From Elusimicrobiota bacterium (GTDB taxonomy: Bacteria; CG03; SLGR01): DNA of 54,944 nucleotides. Each line of letters opens with the position of its first letter. Position 1 is the stretch's first letter. The stretch lies in NCBI GenBank assembly GCA_003553445.1, contig PWEK01000095.1, positions 1-54,944 on the forward strand, written 5' to 3'. Shown one piece after another: positions 53,278 through 54,944 of the stretch. Under the pieces are notes generated by a model that made no database searches, was not told where the DNA came from, and saw only the letters and a program-made list of their open reading frames with translations. Both the position numbers and the translations under genes were made by a program.

Positions 53278-54224
53278 CTTACGTAATGCCCCCCTGCAAC
53301 CTCTTTCAAGAGAATCTCATTTCTGAAACACTCTTCTCTTGCAAATCTGCAGCGCGGATAGAAACTGCATCCTTCAGTCACATCTACCGGATCCGGCACA
53401 CTTCCCGGAATTGGAACAATTTTTCTTTTAGGCTCTGACAGATCAGGCAGGGCCCTCATTAAGGCAGCTGTATAAGGATGCTTAGGATCCTTAAATATCT
53501 CAGATGCCGGGGCTTCTTCAACAACCTTTCCCGCATATAAAATAAATATCCTGTCCGCAAACCCCGCAACAAGGTTTATATTATGCGTAATAAACACCAT
53601 TGCCAGTTCATACTTTTCTTTAATTCTCAGCAGATTATTAATGACTTTTCTCTGTATCGTTACATCAAGGTTGCTTGTCGGCTCATCTGCTATAAGGACA
53701 GCAGGGTTATTTACCAGGGCGCAGACCAGGCATACCCTCTGAAGCATACCGCCGGATAACTGATGGGGAAATGCCTTGAGAGTGTCAGAGCCAAGGCCGA
53801 CTTCTTCAAGAAGCCTGCTTATAGTTTCTGAAGCATCTTTTTTTCTGTTGTGAAGGGCATATGCTTCCCTGAGCTGACGTCCTATCCTCATCACCGGATT
53901 TAATGTGTTATACGGATCCTGCATTATAAGGGAAATATACCTGCCCCTTATTTTATTTTTTTCTTTTTCGGTTAACTCCAGCAGGTTTAATTTCTTATCT
54001 CCGGCCGGATTCACATCCACCCTCCCCGAGACCTCAGCTTCAGAGCTGTCAATGAGCCCCATCAAAGAAAGCGCAAAAGTGGATTTGCCGCACCCGGATT
54101 CTCCTACAACTCCTACGCATTCTCCTTTATGCAGGTTAAGGTTAACCCCCCTGAGGGCCTTCACACGCAGGTTTTCCCGAATATATGTTGCCTTAAGGTT
54201 TTTTGCTGTAAGCAGGAAACTCAT
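53268..54224 (-). CDS. oppD: Peptide ABC transporter ATPase (OppD/DppD type)
   Basis: 318 residues. Walker A VVGESGCGKSTFALSLMGL, Q-loop MQDPYNTLNP, signature LSGGMLQRVCLVCALVNNP, Walker B VLIADEPTSNLD, switch His FITHNINLVAGFADR. The C-terminal oligopeptide-ABC tail has the cysteine cluster (GCSFYPRCRFAREECF), as in DppD/OppD. The ATG overlaps the oppC stop (ATGA). Confidence 0.94.
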   Translation of the reverse strand: MSFLLTAKNLKATYIRENLRVKALRGVNLNLHKGECVGVVGESGCGKSTFALSLMGLIDSSEAEVSGRVDVNPAGDKKLNLLELTEKEKNKIRGRYISLIMQDPYNTLNPVMRIGRQLREAYALHNRKKDASETISRLLEEVGLGSDTLKAFPHQLSGGMLQRVCLVCALVNNPAVLIADEPTSNLDVTIQRKVINNLLRIKEKYELAMVFITHNINLVAGFADRIFILYAGKVVEEAPASEIFKDPKHPYTAALMRALPDLSEPKRKIVPIPGSVPDPVDVTEGCSFYPRCRFAREECFRNEILLKEVAGGHYVRCL

Positions 54225-54944
54225 TTTTTTTGCTTCATCCTCGGATCAAGAACATCCCTGAGACCTTCCCCGAAAAGATTAAAAGAAAAAACCGTTATCA
54301 GGATGGCAAAAGAAGGAAAAAAGATAAGCCACCAGGCCCTCTGCCCCATATACTCTCTTCCTGCCGTCAGAATATTTCCCCAGGAGGGATCAGGGGGCTG
54401 AACCCCCAGTCCCAGAAATGACAGTATGGATTCAGTTAATACCGCGGTGCCTATTCCAAGCGTTGCAGTTATAAGCACGGGAGCTATCACATTAGGAAGA
54501 AGATGTATAAAAAGTATTCTCATCCTTGACAACCCCATTAGTTTGGCCGCCTGAACAAACTCCCTCTCCCGCACGGCCAGTGTCTCTCCCCTGACATACC
54601 TTGCAAGCCCCGGCCAGGAGGTTATACCGATAACAATCATAACATTCATTATATTCGGTTCAAGAAAGGTGATTACCATCAATATAAGAAATATAGAGGG
54701 AAAACAGAGCATTATATCAACTATTCTCATAATAATCCTGTCTATAATTCCCCCATATAAACCGGCGATAAGCCCCAGGGGAACACCGATTATAAGCGAA
54801 ATCCCCACCGCCACGAAACCGACTGTCATTGAAACCCTGCTTCCAACTATTATGCGGGAAAAAACATCCCTCCCGAGTTCATCGGTACCCATCAAATGCT
54901 GTGAAGAAGGAGGCGCAAGCCGCAGAGAAAGATTTTGCTCCATC
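54221..54944 (-). CDS. oppC: Peptide ABC transporter permease (OppC/DppC type), N-terminus cut by window edge
   Basis: The visible 240 residues begin just before the family block MGTDELGRDVFSRIIVGSR. Five membrane helices follow, with the ATPase-docking loop EREFVQAAKLMGLSRMRILF and the C-terminal LGLGVQPPDPSWG. Full-length OppC has one more N-terminal helix (about 50-60 residues), so the Met at 54943 is probably internal and the gene runs past the edge. The substrate-binding protein and OppB would lie further upstream. Confidence 0.92.
   Translation of the reverse strand, partial: MEQNLSLRLAPPSSQHLMGTDELGRDVFSRIIVGSRVSMTVGFVAVGISLIIGVPLGLIAGLYGGIIDRIIMRIVDIMLCFPSIFLILMVITFLEPNIMNVMIVIGITSWPGLARYVRGETLAVREREFVQAAKLMGLSRMRILFIHLLPNVIAPVLITATLGIGTAVLTESILSFLGLGVQPPDPSWGNILTAGREYMGQRAWWLIFFPSFAILITVFSFNLFGEGLRDVLDPRMKQKK

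Overview
The window is a dense, almost entirely minus-strand stretch from a diderm (Gram-negative-type) bacterium. The evidence is a TonB-dependent receptor with B12 transport genes, a PagL-like lipid A deacylase candidate, porin-like beta-barrels, FtsEX/EnvC and a one-piece tmRNA. Base composition is moderately AT-rich, AGGAG-type ribosome sites alternate with genes that have none, and TTG/GTG starts are common (clpX, ftsE, the receiver protein, murA). I cannot place the phylum. The gene order rpmE-prfA-prmC-murA-his, the orphan genes and the fusions suggest an uncultivated lineage, but that is inference.

Layout, left to right. 1-1166: the N-terminal part of a CHASE2 sensor protein, cut by the window edge. 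1193-8128: thiE-like, hisI-A-B-C-D, murA, prmC (hisG, hisH and hisF are not in the cluster), continuing to prfA (to 9189). 9190-9899: a non-coding stretch with two kinds of tandem repeat. 9900-15353: rpmE, tRNA-Lys, serA (its stop codon lies inside the tRNA), clpX-clpP-tig and three tRNAs (Leu, Lys, Arg) with a good promoter. 15485-18173: a stand-alone receiver, a stand-alone HPt protein, pabC and pabB. 18189-21506: a fusion of a sigma-factor-like N-terminal half with a PilT ATPase, divergent from an orphan gene. 21521-23807: a PagL-like outer-membrane protein, tmRNA with its promoter, and a beta-barrel protein.

23791-39853 is the most striking block. In transcription order it reads: two giant coiled-coil proteins (1463 and 1652 residues), a polytopic membrane protein, FtsE, FtsX, EnvC-like, CtpA, a YibQ-like deacetylase and TsaD. 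FtsE keeps Walker A but has lost the signature motif, the Walker B glutamate, the Q-loop glutamine and the switch histidine, so it looks like a pseudo-ATPase. The enormous, nearly proline-free rods share a recurring Trp-containing 15-residue motif. My best candidate for an undescribed system is this coupling of giant coiled coils to a modified FtsEX-EnvC septal hydrolase switch.

40303-45010 is a vitamin B12 uptake locus (btuF-btuC-btuD, then btuB) with a cobalamin riboswitch before each transcription block. One works through an intrinsic terminator that abuts the btuF start codon; the other probably acts at the btuB ribosome site. 45089-54944 holds a frameshifted ankyrin lipoprotein, a cation/proton antiporter with a CBS protein, a PHP phosphoesterase, a probable trans-envelope pair (inner-membrane TPR/HEAT protein plus outer-membrane barrel with TPR tail), a gamma-carbonic anhydrase-like protein, a PiT phosphate transporter and the oppF-oppD-oppC end of a peptide ABC transporter, cut by the right edge.
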